Part shown: one piece after another, positions 24,717-34,707 of the stretch | Layout: each line of letters opens with the position of its first letter | How positions within the stretch are numbered: the stretch's first letter is position 1 | Source of the DNA: JBIOUF01 sp044866695 | GTDB taxonomy: Bacteria > Actinomycetota > Actinomycetes > Propionibacteriales > Nocardioidaceae | Direction: 5' to 3' | DNA length: 64,000 nucleotides | NCBI GenBank assembly: GCA_044866695.1 | Contig: JBIOUF010000014.1 | Location: 37,111 to 101,110, forward strand | Notes under the pieces: generated by a model | Databases searched by the model: none | What the model was told of the DNA's origin: nothing | What the model saw: only the letters and a program-made list of their open reading frames with translations | Program-made: the position numbers and the translations under genes

Positions 24717-25125
24717 GGCGGGCAGGCCCCAGCCGCTGTGGCTGAGCTTCGGCGCGGTCACGTTCGGCACGCTGCTGGAGCAGTCCGTGCTCCTGTGCGG
24801 GTTCGGGCTCAACGTCGTCGCCGGCGACCAGTACATTGCCCTGGTGCTGCCCTTGCGGACCTTCCGTGCCGTGTTTGCGCGACGCGGGCTGGCGCCGACC
24901 AACCTGTCGCGGCTCGCCGCCCACCGCGGCACTGTCACCTCCCCGCTGGTGCCGTGGAGCTCCTGCGGCGCCTTCATGGGGGCGACGCTCGGCGTGGCGA
25001 CCCTGCTGTATGCGCCGTACGCGATCTGCTGCTGGGCCAGCCCCCTGCTCAGTGTGCTGTACGGCGTTACCGGCTTCCGCATCGAGAGGACCAGTCCCGT
25101 GCCCGTCGAAGGAGGCAGCGGATGA
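24715..25125 (+). pseudogene. N-terminally truncated NhaC-type Na+/H+ antiporter
   Basis: The frame encodes 136 residues that match only the last third of NhaC antiporters: PLWLSFGAVTFGTLLEQSVL, then VAGDQYIALVLPLRTFRAVF, GLAPTNLSRLAAHRGTVTSP, LVPWSSCGAFMGATLGVATL and YAPYAICCWASPLLSVLYG. Full NhaC proteins are about 450-500 residues with 10 or more helices; here only about three remain. The missing part is replaced directly by the divergent hypothetical gene. The 3' end is intact and overlaps the ArcD start by 4 nt (ATGA), so the fragment may survive as a translational leader for the antiporter gene. Confidence 0.7.
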
Positions 25126-26624
25126 CCGCGTCCCCGAGCTCTCGGCCCGCCAGCACCTCGCCCGGCGCGGACGGCCCCGCCGAGTCGGCCGAGACGGTGT
25201 CGGCAGCCGGCAAGATGACCCTGCCGACCCTCACCGCCATGGTGGTCGGCGGGATGGTCGGCGCAGGGGTCTTCTCCCTGCCGGCCAGGTTCGGGGTGGC
25301 GACGGGGATCCTGGGGTCGCTGATCGCCTGGGCGGTGGCCGGGGCCGGCATGCTCATGCTCGCCTTCGTCTTCCAGAGCCTCGCGATCCGCAAGCCCGAG
25401 CTGGACTCCGGGGTGTTCATCTACGCCAAGGCGGGCTTCGGCGACTACGCCGGCTTCAACTCCGCCATCGGGTTCTGGGCCAGCGCCGTGGCGGGCAACA
25501 CCTTCTACTGGGTGTTCATCTCCGCCACGCTCGGCGCGTTCTTCGACAGCTTCGGCGACGGCGACACCGTGCTCGCGGTGGCACTGTCGACGGCCGGCAT
25601 CTGGGTGTTCCACATCTTGATCGCCCGCGGCGTCCGGGACGCGGCGGTGATCAACCGGATCGTGACGGTCTTCAAGATCCTGCCCATCCTCGTCTTCATC
25701 GTGGTGCTGCTGGTCTCGATCGACACCGGCGTGTTCGCCGACAACTGGCTGGCCTACGGCTACGGCGACCTCGGAACCCTCGACGAGCAGGTCCGCAACA
25801 CGATGATCATCACCACGTTCGTGTTCCTCGGCATCGAGGGCGCCAGCGTCTACTCCCGGTACGCCAAGCGGCGCGAGGACGTGGGCAGGGCGACGGTGAT
25901 CGGCTTCCTGAGCGTGCTCTCGGTCTTCGCCCTGGTCACCCTCTCCAGCTACGGGGTGCTGTCCCAGCCCGAGATCGCCGACACGCGGCAGCCGTCCATG
26001 GTCGGCGTGTTCCAGCACGTCGTCGGCGACTGGGGCGAGTGGTTCATCAGCGCGGCGGTGATCGTGTCCGTGCTCGGGGCCTACCTGGCCTGGACGCTCA
26101 TGGCCGCGGAGGTCATGTACATCCCGGCCCGCAGCGAGGACTTCCCCCGCTTCCTGGGTCAGGAGAACGAGAACGGCACCCCCATCACGGCCCTCGTGGT
26201 GACCTCGATCGCGGTGCAGTCCCTGCTCGCCCTGACACTGGTGGTGTCCGACGCGCTGAACTTCATGCTCGACCTGTGCACCAGCCTGGCGCTGGTGCCG
26301 TACGTCCTCGCGGCCGCCTACGCGCTGAAGCTCGGTCTCACCGGGGAGTCCTACGAGGGGGTGTCACGGGCGGTCCAGCGGAGGGAGACGGTGGTCGCCG
26401 GCGCCGCGACGGTCTACACGTTGTTCCTGTTCGACGCGGCCGGGCTGAAGTTCCTGCTGCTGTCCGCGGTCATCCTCGCGCCGGCGACGCTGCTGTACGT
26501 CAAGGCCCGCAGCGAGCGAGACCGTCGGCTGTTCACCCCCACCGAGCTCGGTCTGTTCCTGGTCATCCTCGGCGCCGGCATCTTCGGCGTCGTGAGCCTG
26601 TGGACCGGCCGGATCACCCTCTGA
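25122..26624 (+). CDS. arcD: Arginine:ornithine antiporter (ArcD-like APC transporter)
   Basis: A 500-residue protein of the basic amino acid/polyamine antiporter group. After a 30-residue Ser/Pro-rich N-terminus, the first helix starts with the APC signature (VVGGMVGAGVFSLPARFG). About 12-13 membrane segments follow. The internal sequence IEGASVYSRYAKRREDVGRA is typical of ArcD. In the arginine deiminase pathway ArcD exchanges external arginine for ornithine. The start has AAGGAGG upstream and overlaps the NhaC remnant by 4 nt; arginine deiminase follows after 36 nt, so the two are probably cotranscribed. Confidence 0.88.
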   Translation: MTASPSSRPASTSPGADGPAESAETVSAAGKMTLPTLTAMVVGGMVGAGVFSLPARFGVATGILGSLIAWAVAGAGMLMLAFVFQSLAIRKPELDSGVFIYAKAGFGDYAGFNSAIGFWASAVAGNTFYWVFISATLGAFFDSFGDGDTVLAVALSTAGIWVFHILIARGVRDAAVINRIVTVFKILPILVFIVVLLVSIDTGVFADNWLAYGYGDLGTLDEQVRNTMIITTFVFLGIEGASVYSRYAKRREDVGRATVIGFLSVLSVFALVTLSSYGVLSQPEIADTRQPSMVGVFQHVVGDWGEWFISAAVIVSVLGAYLAWTLMAAEVMYIPARSEDFPRFLGQENENGTPITALVVTSIAVQSLLALTLVVSDALNFMLDLCTSLALVPYVLAAAYALKLGLTGESYEGVSRAVQRRETVVAGAATVYTLFLFDAAGLKFLLLSAVILAPATLLYVKARSERDRRLFTPTELGLFLVILGAGIFGVVSLWTGRITL

Positions 26625-26660
26625 CCCCGACTCCTGACAGCCGGGACGAAAGGCACTGAC

Positions 26661-27914
26661 ATGACTGAGACGGTCTCCGCGTCGTACGGCGTGCACTCCG
26701 AGGTGGGCCGCCTGCGCAAGGTGCTCGTGTGCGCGCCGGGGCTCGCGCACCGCCGGCTCACACCTACCAACGCCGACGACCTGCTCTTCGACGACGTGAT
26801 GTGGGTGGAGAACGCCCAGCGCGACCACGCCGACTTCGTCAACAAGCTCACCAACCGCGGGGTCGAGGTGGTCGAGCTGCACGACCTGCTGACCGAGACC
26901 TTGCAGGCGCCCGGTGCCCGGGACTGGCTGCTCGACCGCAAGATCGTCGCGAACCAGGTCGGTCTCGGCCTGGTGGACGGCACCCGCGCCTACCTGGAGA
27001 GCCTGGACGCGCGCCGGCTGGCCGAGTACCTCATCGGCGGCCTGGCCACCAGCGACCTGCCCGACGAGGTCCGCAGCCGCGAGTACCTCAGCCTGGCCAG
27101 GGAGTCGCTCGGCGCCCAGGAGTACCTGGTGCGCCCGCTGCCGAACACCCTCTACACCCGCGACACCACCTGCTGGCTGTACGGCGGGGTCACCCTGAAC
27201 CCGCTGTACTGGCCGGCGCGGCACGACGAGACCCTGCTGTACAGGGCGATCTACGCGTTCCACCCCGACTTCGTCGGCTCGCGGACGTGGTGGGGCGACC
27301 CCGAGCTGGACTGGGGCCAGGCCACCATCGAGGGCGGCGACGTCATGCCGGTCGGCAACGGCGTGGTGCTCATCGGCATGAGCGAGCGGACGTCTCGTCA
27401 CGCGATCACCCAGCTCGCCGCGGCGCTCTTCGAGCAGGAGGCTGCCCGGCATGTGGTCGTGGCCGGGATGCCCAAGCTGCGCGCCGCGATGCACCTCGAC
27501 ACCGTCTTCACCTTCGCCGACGTCGATCTCGCCACGTACTACCCCACCATCGTCGACCACATCCACCCGTTCTCCCTGCGTCCGGACGACAAGAGAGCCG
27601 TCCACGTCACCGACGAGGCGGGCACCCCGTTCGTCGACGTGGTCGCCGGCGCCATGGGGCTGAAGGAGCTGCGCGCGGTCGAGACCGGCGGCGACGTCTA
27701 CGCCTCCGAGCGGCAGCAGTGGGACAGCGGCAACAACGCGGTCGCGCTCGAGCCCGGCGTCGTGTTCACCTACGACCGCAACACGGTCACCAACAGCCTG
27801 CTCCGGCGGGCCGGCGTCGAGGTCATCACGATCGTCGGCGCCGAGCTGGGCCGCGGCCGTGGCGGCGGCCACTGCATGACCTGCCCCATCATCCGCGACC
27901 CCGTCGACCTCTGA
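26661..27914 (+). CDS. arcA: Arginine deiminase
   Basis: A 417-residue enzyme converting arginine to citrulline and ammonia. Family blocks in order: YGVHSEVGRLRKVLVCAPGL, ADDLLFDDVMWVENAQRDHA, then PLPNTLYTRDTTCWLYGGV and TIEGGDVMPVGNG. The C-terminal RGGGHCMTCPIIRDP carries the nucleophilic Cys at residue 405, equivalent to Cys406 in Pseudomonas. All expected catalytic residues appear present and the length is normal (about 410). An ArcD antiporter lies upstream, but no ornithine carbamoyltransferase (arcB) or carbamate kinase (arcC) is adjacent, so ATP yield depends on genes elsewhere or the system serves acid resistance or arginine disposal. Confidence 0.95.
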   Translation: MTETVSASYGVHSEVGRLRKVLVCAPGLAHRRLTPTNADDLLFDDVMWVENAQRDHADFVNKLTNRGVEVVELHDLLTETLQAPGARDWLLDRKIVANQVGLGLVDGTRAYLESLDARRLAEYLIGGLATSDLPDEVRSREYLSLARESLGAQEYLVRPLPNTLYTRDTTCWLYGGVTLNPLYWPARHDETLLYRAIYAFHPDFVGSRTWWGDPELDWGQATIEGGDVMPVGNGVVLIGMSERTSRHAITQLAAALFEQEAARHVVVAGMPKLRAAMHLDTVFTFADVDLATYYPTIVDHIHPFSLRPDDKRAVHVTDEAGTPFVDVVAGAMGLKELRAVETGGDVYASERQQWDSGNNAVALEPGVVFTYDRNTVTNSLLRRAGVEVITIVGAELGRGRGGGHCMTCPIIRDPVDL

Positions 27915-27949
27915 TCTGATCTGACGAGCGGAGCCCCACCCGCCGACCC

Positions 27950-28059
27950 GTCAACCCTGGTCGGCCGAGCCGTCAATCCTGGTGGGCCGAGCCGTCAATC
28001 CTGGTGGGCCGAGCCGTCAATCCTGGTGGGCCGAGCCGTCAATGGTGGTGGGTCGGGTA
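27950..28059 (+). repeat. 22-bp tandem repeats (five units)
   Basis: Units with core GTCAATCCTGGTGGGCCGAG begin at 27950, 27972, 27994, 28016 and 28038, exactly 22 bp apart. The middle three are identical and the ends diverge. They lie downstream of arginine deiminase and upstream of a LysR gene. The same unit, in reverse orientation, is found again at 37531-37596. Confidence 0.85.
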
Positions 28060-28083
28060 GAGGGTGGATGTCTCGGCGCCTTG

Positions 28084-28143
28084 GTTTCGAGGCTCGCTCC
28101 GCGGTTCCTGAGGAGGGCGACGAAGGAGCCCGTCTCGAAGGGC
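28084..28143. repeat. GTTTCGAGG-type palindromic repeat
   Basis: GGTTTCGAGGCTCGCTCCG at the left and GGAGCCCGTCTCGAAGG at the right belong to the same dispersed family as the units at 22331-22661. It sits just upstream of the LysR gene. The gap 27915-28196 contains only this and the 22-bp repeats. Confidence 0.55.
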
Positions 28144-28196
28144 GCACCTCACCAGCGGCGGGGGGTCGAGCCGGTCCGGCTCGCCGTACCCTCCAC

Positions 28197-29153
28197 ATGG
28201 AGCCCGCACCGGAGTGGGCCCAGGAGGACGACGAGACCGACGTGACGCTCAGCCTGGTCCATCTGGCGACGCTCAGGGAGTTCTGCCGCCGCGGCACGCT
28301 GGCCGCCGCGGCAGAGGCGCTGGGTTACACGGCCGGGGCAGCGTCGCAGCACGTCGCGGCGCTGGAGCGCGAGGTCGGGGCCCCGGTGCTGGCCCGAGCC
28401 GGTCGCCACATGGTGCTCACCGACGCCGGTCGGGTGCTGGCCGAGCACGCCGAGGAGCTGCTCGCTGCCGAGGAACGGGCCCGGCACGCGGCGGCCTCCG
28501 GCGGCGACGGCGTGTCCGGCCGGGTCGTCCTCGGCATCTGGGGGAGCTCGGCGGCCGCGCTGCTGGGCCCGCTACTGACCGCCACGGCCGGGCGACATCC
28601 CGAGCTGGTGGTCACCAGCCGCGAGGTCTCGGTCGACGTGGCCGCCCGTGCGGTGCGCCGGCGCGAGGTGGACCTGGCGTTCGGCCTGGACTACCCCGAC
28701 GACCCCATCCCCCGGGACCGTGACACGACCGTGCGGCCGCTGCTGCAGGAGCGGTTCTGGGTCGCCGCCGGGCCCACCGGGCGCAAGCGCCCGCGCGCGC
28801 GGTCGCTCGCCCAGCTCGCGGACGAGCCGTGGATCCTGCCCTCCGCCGCCACGGTGATGGGGCATGTCCTCCGGGTGGCCTTCCGGCGCGCCGGGGTGGA
28901 GCCCGACGTCGTCCACGAGGTCGACGACTCCGCGGCCTCGCTGCAGCTGGCCTCCCAAGGTCTGGGACTCACGCTGGCCACCGACCTCATGCAGCGGCTC
29001 GCCCACGACCCACCGCTCGACCGGGTGCCGCTCGAGGAGGAGCTGCTGCGCGACCTGGTCCTGGTCGCCCCCGCGTCGATCGCGTCGAGAGCGGTCACCG
29101 CGGTCGCCGACCTGGCCGTGGAGGTGGCCGCGCGGCTGCTACGCAGAGTTTAG
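28197..29153 (+). CDS. LysR-family transcriptional regulator
   Basis: A 318-residue protein from ATG 28197; a GTG about 14 codons later is an alternative start. The N-terminal winged helix (LVHLATLREFCRRGTLAAAA, EALGYTAGAASQHVAALERE) starts near residue 16. The effector-binding domain follows (SGRVVLGIWGSSAAALLGPL; QLADEPWILPSAATVMGH). It precedes the ALDH/FAD-oxidase/decarboxylase operon by 68 nt on the same strand. Regulation of that operon is plausible, although LysR genes are more often divergent from their targets. Confidence 0.88.
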   Translation: MEPAPEWAQEDDETDVTLSLVHLATLREFCRRGTLAAAAEALGYTAGAASQHVAALEREVGAPVLARAGRHMVLTDAGRVLAEHAEELLAAEERARHAAASGGDGVSGRVVLGIWGSSAAALLGPLLTATAGRHPELVVTSREVSVDVAARAVRRREVDLAFGLDYPDDPIPRDRDTTVRPLLQERFWVAAGPTGRKRPRARSLAQLADEPWILPSAATVMGHVLRVAFRRAGVEPDVVHEVDDSAASLQLASQGLGLTLATDLMQRLAHDPPLDRVPLEEELLRDLVLVAPASIASRAVTAVADLAVEVAARLLRRV

Positions 29154-29221
29154 GAATCCTCAATGGTGTTGTGCAGAAACCATCGCTGTACCTCTATCGA
29201 GGCCCGCGGGAGAATCGGGTC

Positions 29222-30742
29222 ATGACCTCTCACGACCACCTGCTCGCCCGCGCCGAGGCCGCTCTCGCCGCCTGCGGCGTGAAGCTCCCGGCGGCGGACA
29301 CCACCACCGGCTGGACCGCCCGGTCGCCCATCGACGGCAGCACGCTGACCACGGTGCAGTCGGCGGACGCGGCCGACGTGGCCGAGGCCGTCGACGCCGC
29401 TCACGCCGCCTTCCTGACCTGGCGCTCCGTGCCGGCCCCGCAACGCGGTGCGCTGGTCAAGCGGCTGGGTCGGCTGCTGGAGGACCACAAGGAGCACCTG
29501 GCCGACCTGGTCACCGTGGAGGTCGGCAAGATCCGGTCCGAGGCCCTCGGCGAGGTCCAGGAGATGATCGACATCTGCGACTTCGCGGTCGGGCTCTCCC
29601 GGCAGCTCGAGGGTCGCACGATGCCCTCGGAGCGCCCCGGCCACCGGCTGATGGAGACCTGGCACCCCGCCGGGGTCGTGGCGGTCATCTCGGCGTTCAA
29701 CTTCCCGGTCGCCGTGTGGTCCTGGAACACCGCGATCGCCCTGGTCTGCGGCGACAGCGTGGTCTGGAAGCCCAGCGAGCTGACCCCGCTGGCCTCCATG
29801 GCCTGTACGGCGCTGCTGGACCGTGCCATCGCCGACGTCGGGGCGCCTCGCGACGTACACCGCCTGCTGCTCGCCGACCGCGAGGACGCGGCGGGGCTGC
29901 TCGACGACAGGCGGGTCGCGGTGGTGAGCGCGACGGGCTCGGAGCGGATGGGCGCGCAGGTGGGCCCGCGGGTCGCCGCCCGGTTCGGCCGGACGATCCT
30001 GGAGCTGGGCGGCAACAACGCCGCGGTCGTCACCCCCTCGGCGGACCTCGACCTCGCGCTGCGCGGGATCGTCTTCGCCGCCGCCGGCACCGCCGGCCAG
30101 CGCTGCACCACGATGCGCCGCGTCATCGCGCACCGGACCGTCGTCGACGGGCTCGTGGAGCGCGTCGCCGCGGCGTTCGAGGGCTTGGCCGTCGGCGACC
30201 CGTTCGACGAGGGCACCCTGGTGGGACCGCTGGTCAACGCGGCGGCGTTCGAGCGGATGCAGACCGCCCTCGCGCGCGCGAGGGACGCGGGCGGCACCGT
30301 CGTCGCCGGCGGTGAGCGCGTGGACGTCGCCGGCCCGGACTCCTACTACGTGCGGCCCGCGCTGGTCACCATGCCGGCCCAGGCCGACGTCGTCCGCGAG
30401 GAGACCTTCGCGCCGCTCCTCTACGTCTTGTCCTACGACGCGCTCGACGACGCGATCGCACTGCACAACGACGTGCCTCAGGGCCTCTCCTCGAGCATCT
30501 TCACCCTCGACCAGCGCGAGGCGGAGACGTTCATGTCCGCGGCCGGTTCGGACTGCGGCATCGTGAACGTCAACATCGGCACGTCCGGCGCGGAGATCGG
30601 CGGCGCGTTCGGCGGCGAGAAGGCCACCGGCGGCGGGCGCGAGTCCGGCTCGGACGCCTGGCGCGCGTACATGCGCCGGGCCACCAACACGGTCAACTAC
30701 TCGGCCGAGCTGCCGCTCGCCCAGGGCGTGAGCTTCGGATGA
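29222..30742 (+). CDS. amaB: ALDH7-family aldehyde dehydrogenase (piperideine-6-carboxylate/aminoadipate semialdehyde dehydrogenase type)
   Basis: A 506-residue NAD(P)-dependent dehydrogenase. ALDH7 hallmarks are the FNFPVAVWSWNTAIALVCGD and SVVWKPSELTPLA segments, ILELGGNNAAVV (general base Glu261) and GQRCTTMRR (catalytic Cys295). The C-terminus (GEKATGGGRESGSDAWRAYM) is also typical of antiquitin-like enzymes. These oxidise alpha-aminoadipate semialdehyde, in equilibrium with piperideine-6-carboxylate, in lysine and pipecolate breakdown. It is the first gene of a three-gene operon, overlapping the next gene by 4 nt. The upstream frame extension is not part of the gene. Substrate is inferred from family and neighbours. 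Confidence 0.85.
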   Translation: MTSHDHLLARAEAALAACGVKLPAADTTTGWTARSPIDGSTLTTVQSADAADVAEAVDAAHAAFLTWRSVPAPQRGALVKRLGRLLEDHKEHLADLVTVEVGKIRSEALGEVQEMIDICDFAVGLSRQLEGRTMPSERPGHRLMETWHPAGVVAVISAFNFPVAVWSWNTAIALVCGDSVVWKPSELTPLASMACTALLDRAIADVGAPRDVHRLLLADREDAAGLLDDRRVAVVSATGSERMGAQVGPRVAARFGRTILELGGNNAAVVTPSADLDLALRGIVFAAAGTAGQRCTTMRRVIAHRTVVDGLVERVAAAFEGLAVGDPFDEGTLVGPLVNAAAFERMQTALARARDAGGTVVAGGERVDVAGPDSYYVRPALVTMPAQADVVREETFAPLLYVLSYDALDDAIALHNDVPQGLSSSIFTLDQREAETFMSAAGSDCGIVNVNIGTSGAEIGGAFGGEKATGGGRESGSDAWRAYMRRATNTVNYSAELPLAQGVSFG

Positions 30743-31913
30743 GCCGCGACCCGCTACCCGAGCACGCCTCGGTCGTGGTCGTCGGCGGTGGTGTCATGGG
30801 CGCGAGCGCGGCGTTCCACCTCGCCGAGGCCGGCGTCCCCGGCGTCGTACTGCTCGAGCGCGACTCCCTCGCCTGCGGGTCGACCTCCCGGTCCGCCGGG
30901 GGCGTCCGGGCCCAGTTCTCCGACCCGGTGAACATCGCGCTCGGCGCGAGGAGCCTCGAGGCATTCGAGCGCTTCGGGACCCGCCCCGGCGGCGACATCG
31001 ACCTGCACCAGGTCGGCTACCTGTTCCTGCACACCGACCCGGCGGCGCTCGCCGCGGCGGAGCAGGCCGTCTCGCTGCAGCGCTCGCTGGGCGTGGACAC
31101 CCGGCTGCTGACCGCGGACGGGGCGGGCCGGCTCAGCCCGGGCGTCGACACCTCCGACGTCCTCGGGGCGACCTACCATCCCCGGGACGGCTTCTGCAGC
31201 CCCGAGAACGTCGTGCAGGGCTACGCGCGGGCGGCCCGCGCGCTCGGCGCCGCGGTCCACACCGGAGTCGAGGTGACCGGGGTCGAGACGAGCGGAGGCG
31301 AGGTGACCGCGGTGACCACGTCCGCCGGCACCGTGCGCACCTCGACGGTCGTGTGCGCCGCGGGCGCGTGGGCGCGCCGGCTCGGCGAGTGGGTGGATGT
31401 GGAGCTGCCCGTCGACCCGCTGCGGCGGCAGATCGTGGTGACCGAGCCGCTCGGCGCGGACCTGCTCCCCTCGTTCCCGCGGTCGGCGCCGATGACGGTG
31501 GACGCGGAGTCCACGTTCTACCTGCATCGTGAGGGGCCGGCACTTCTTGTCGGAATGAGCTACCGCGGCGAGCGGGCCGGCTTCCGCAGTGGGTACTCCG
31601 ACGAGTGGCTTCCCGACCTGCTCGAGGCGATGGAGCGCCGAGCGCCTGCCCTGCTCGACGTGGGGATCGCACACCGCTGGTGGGGCTACTACGAGGTGAC
31701 TCCGGACGACAACGCGGTCATCGGGGAGGCGTCGTCGGTGTCGCGGTTCCTGTACGCCGCCGGGTTCTCCGGCCACGGGTTCCTTCAAGGTCCGGCCGTC
31801 GGCGAGGTCATCCGTGACTTGTACCTCGGACAAGAACCGGTGGTCGACGTGCGCTGCCTGTCCGCCGAGCGGTTCGCGTCGGGTGCCCGGGTGCTCGAGC
31901 GCGGCATCGTCTG

Positions 31914-31914
<1 letters not shown>
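30739..31914 (+). CDS. FAD-dependent oxidoreductase of the DAO/sarcosine oxidase-beta family
   Basis: A 391-residue flavoprotein. The dinucleotide-binding motif VVVVGGGVMGASAAFHLAEA lies at residues 12-31, followed by GSTSRSAGGVRAQFSDPVN, typical of the DAO family. The C-terminal GFSGHGFLQGPAVGEVI motif contacts FAD. Members oxidise secondary or tertiary amino acids such as sarcosine, proline or pipecolate to imines. Placed between an ALDH7-type dehydrogenase and a PLP decarboxylase, it could supply piperideine-6-carboxylate from L-pipecolate, like Pseudomonas AmaA; that is inference. Overlaps with both neighbours (4 nt and 1 nt) show tight cotranslation. Confidence 0.85.
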
Positions 31915-33311
<1,397 letters not shown>

Positions 33312-33477
33312 GGGGGACCGCCGGCTCACCTTCCATCGGCTGCCCGGCGGGGGTCTCCGGCCCCGGCCGACCCGGCTCCCCGTCGAGCCGGCCCGCCCGC
33401 GGCTCGGCCCGGGTGGTCTCCCCCGGTGACGACAGGTATAGGTTCGGTCACTCCGCAGGCCGATAGGGGAGGCGCCG

Positions 33478-34527
33478 TTGATCCCGCCCGCAGACACCGA
33501 CGTGGCGGGACGGCCACCGGGACTCGACCTCGCCCGGCTGCGCGGGTACCTGGACCAGACGTTGCCCGGGCTGGTCGCCGGGGACCTGACCGCCGAGCTC
33601 ATCGCCGGAGGCAGGTCCAACCTCACCTACACCGTCGAGGACGGCCGGAGCCGGTGGGTGGTGCGGCGCCCTCCGCTGGGTCACGTGCTGGCCACCGCGC
33701 ACGACATGTCCCGGGAGGTCCGGGTGATCCGGGCCCTGGCCGGCACCGGGGTGCCGGTCCCGACCGTGGTCGACCTGTGCGAGGACCCGGCCGTGCTCGG
33801 CGCGCCGTTCTACCTGATGGAGCACGTGCCCGGCCGTACCTACCGCTCCGCCGCGGACCTGCGGGCCCTGGGCGAGCGGCATACCGAGGCGCTGTCGCGG
33901 CGGGTCGTCGAGACGCTGGCGGAGCTGCACGCGGTGGACCCGGCCGAGGTGGGACTGGCCGACTTCGGCCGCCCGGAGGGGTTCCTCCCGCGCCAGGTCC
34001 GCCGCTGGGGGACCCAGCTCGACGCCTCGCGAAGCCGGCCGCTGCGCGGCATCGACGAGCTGCGAGCCGGCCTGGCCGCGCGGCTGCCCGCGGAGCAGCC
34101 TGCGGCGGTCGTGCACGGCGACTACCGGCTGGACAACCTGCTCGTCGACAGCGACCGCGGGCAGGACCGCGTCGCCGCCGTCCTGGACTGGGAGATGGCC
34201 ACCCTCGGCGACCCGTTGACCGACCTCGGGCTCCTGCTCGTCTACGACCTCGTCGCCTCCGACGCCCCCGACCTCGCCGACGCGTCGCTCGCCCCCGGCT
34301 TCCTGCGGGGCGAGCAGCTGCTCTCCGCGTACGCCGCCGCGAGCGGCCGCTCGCTCCCGCCGATGGGCTTCTACGTCGCCCTCGCGTCCTTCAAGCTCGC
34401 CGTGATCCTCGAGGGCATCCACTACCGGCACTCGCTCGGGCAGACCGCCGGCGAGGGCTTCGACGCCATCGGCGACGCCGTCGACCCCCTCGTCTCCCAC
34501 GGCCTGGATGCCCTGCGGGACGCCTGA
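33478..34527 (+). CDS. APH/ACAD10-like phosphotransferase family protein
   Basis: A 349-residue aminoglycoside-phosphotransferase-like kinase starting at TTG 33478 with GGGGAGG upstream. The N-lobe shows AGGRSNLTYTVEDG and the catalytic loop is VVHGDYRLDNLLVD, followed by VLDWEMATLGDPLTDLG, all typical of the ACAD10-like subgroup. These are usually not antibiotic resistance genes but occur with acyl-CoA dehydrogenases or lipid metabolism; their substrate is not known. It stands alone between the decarboxylase operon (166 nt gap with a possible TATAGG -10 element at 33437) and the RadiSam gene. Confidence 0.83.
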   Translation: MIPPADTDVAGRPPGLDLARLRGYLDQTLPGLVAGDLTAELIAGGRSNLTYTVEDGRSRWVVRRPPLGHVLATAHDMSREVRVIRALAGTGVPVPTVVDLCEDPAVLGAPFYLMEHVPGRTYRSAADLRALGERHTEALSRRVVETLAELHAVDPAEVGLADFGRPEGFLPRQVRRWGTQLDASRSRPLRGIDELRAGLAARLPAEQPAAVVHGDYRLDNLLVDSDRGQDRVAAVLDWEMATLGDPLTDLGLLLVYDLVASDAPDLADASLAPGFLRGEQLLSAYAAASGRSLPPMGFYVALASFKLAVILEGIHYRHSLGQTAGEGFDAIGDAVDPLVSHGLDALRDA

Positions 34528-34560
34528 CCCGGGGTCGAGTCTGCGGGTCGGTCGGCGTGG

Positions 34561-34644
34561 TTGTGGCCGATGGCCGCACGAGTCAGCGGTTGTGGCCCCA
34601 GCCCGCAGCGACACGCCGATCGGGGGTGCGGTCTTCGGCCACAA
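34561..34644. repeat. 84-bp terminally inverted repeat element (copy A)
   Basis: It starts with TTGTGGCCGA and ends with the reverse complement TCGGCCACAA, giving 10-bp perfect terminal repeats; inside, CCGCAC can pair with GTGCGG. A second TGTGGCCCCAG lies in the middle. A copy of exactly the same length occurs at 62591-62674. No coding potential is seen. It fills most of the gap between the phosphotransferase and RadiSam genes. Confidence 0.75.
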
Positions 34645-34707
34645 CGCCGCCGCCGGCGCCTCTGGACGCGCGACGGTCCGGCGTACCGTGGAGGCTGGAG
34701 CCGACGC

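Noticed and set aside
23994..26018. A 674-codon minus-strand frame across the ArcD region
   Set aside because: Everything upstream of 24716 is antisense to ArcD/NhaC; only the last 240 codons look like a separate protein.
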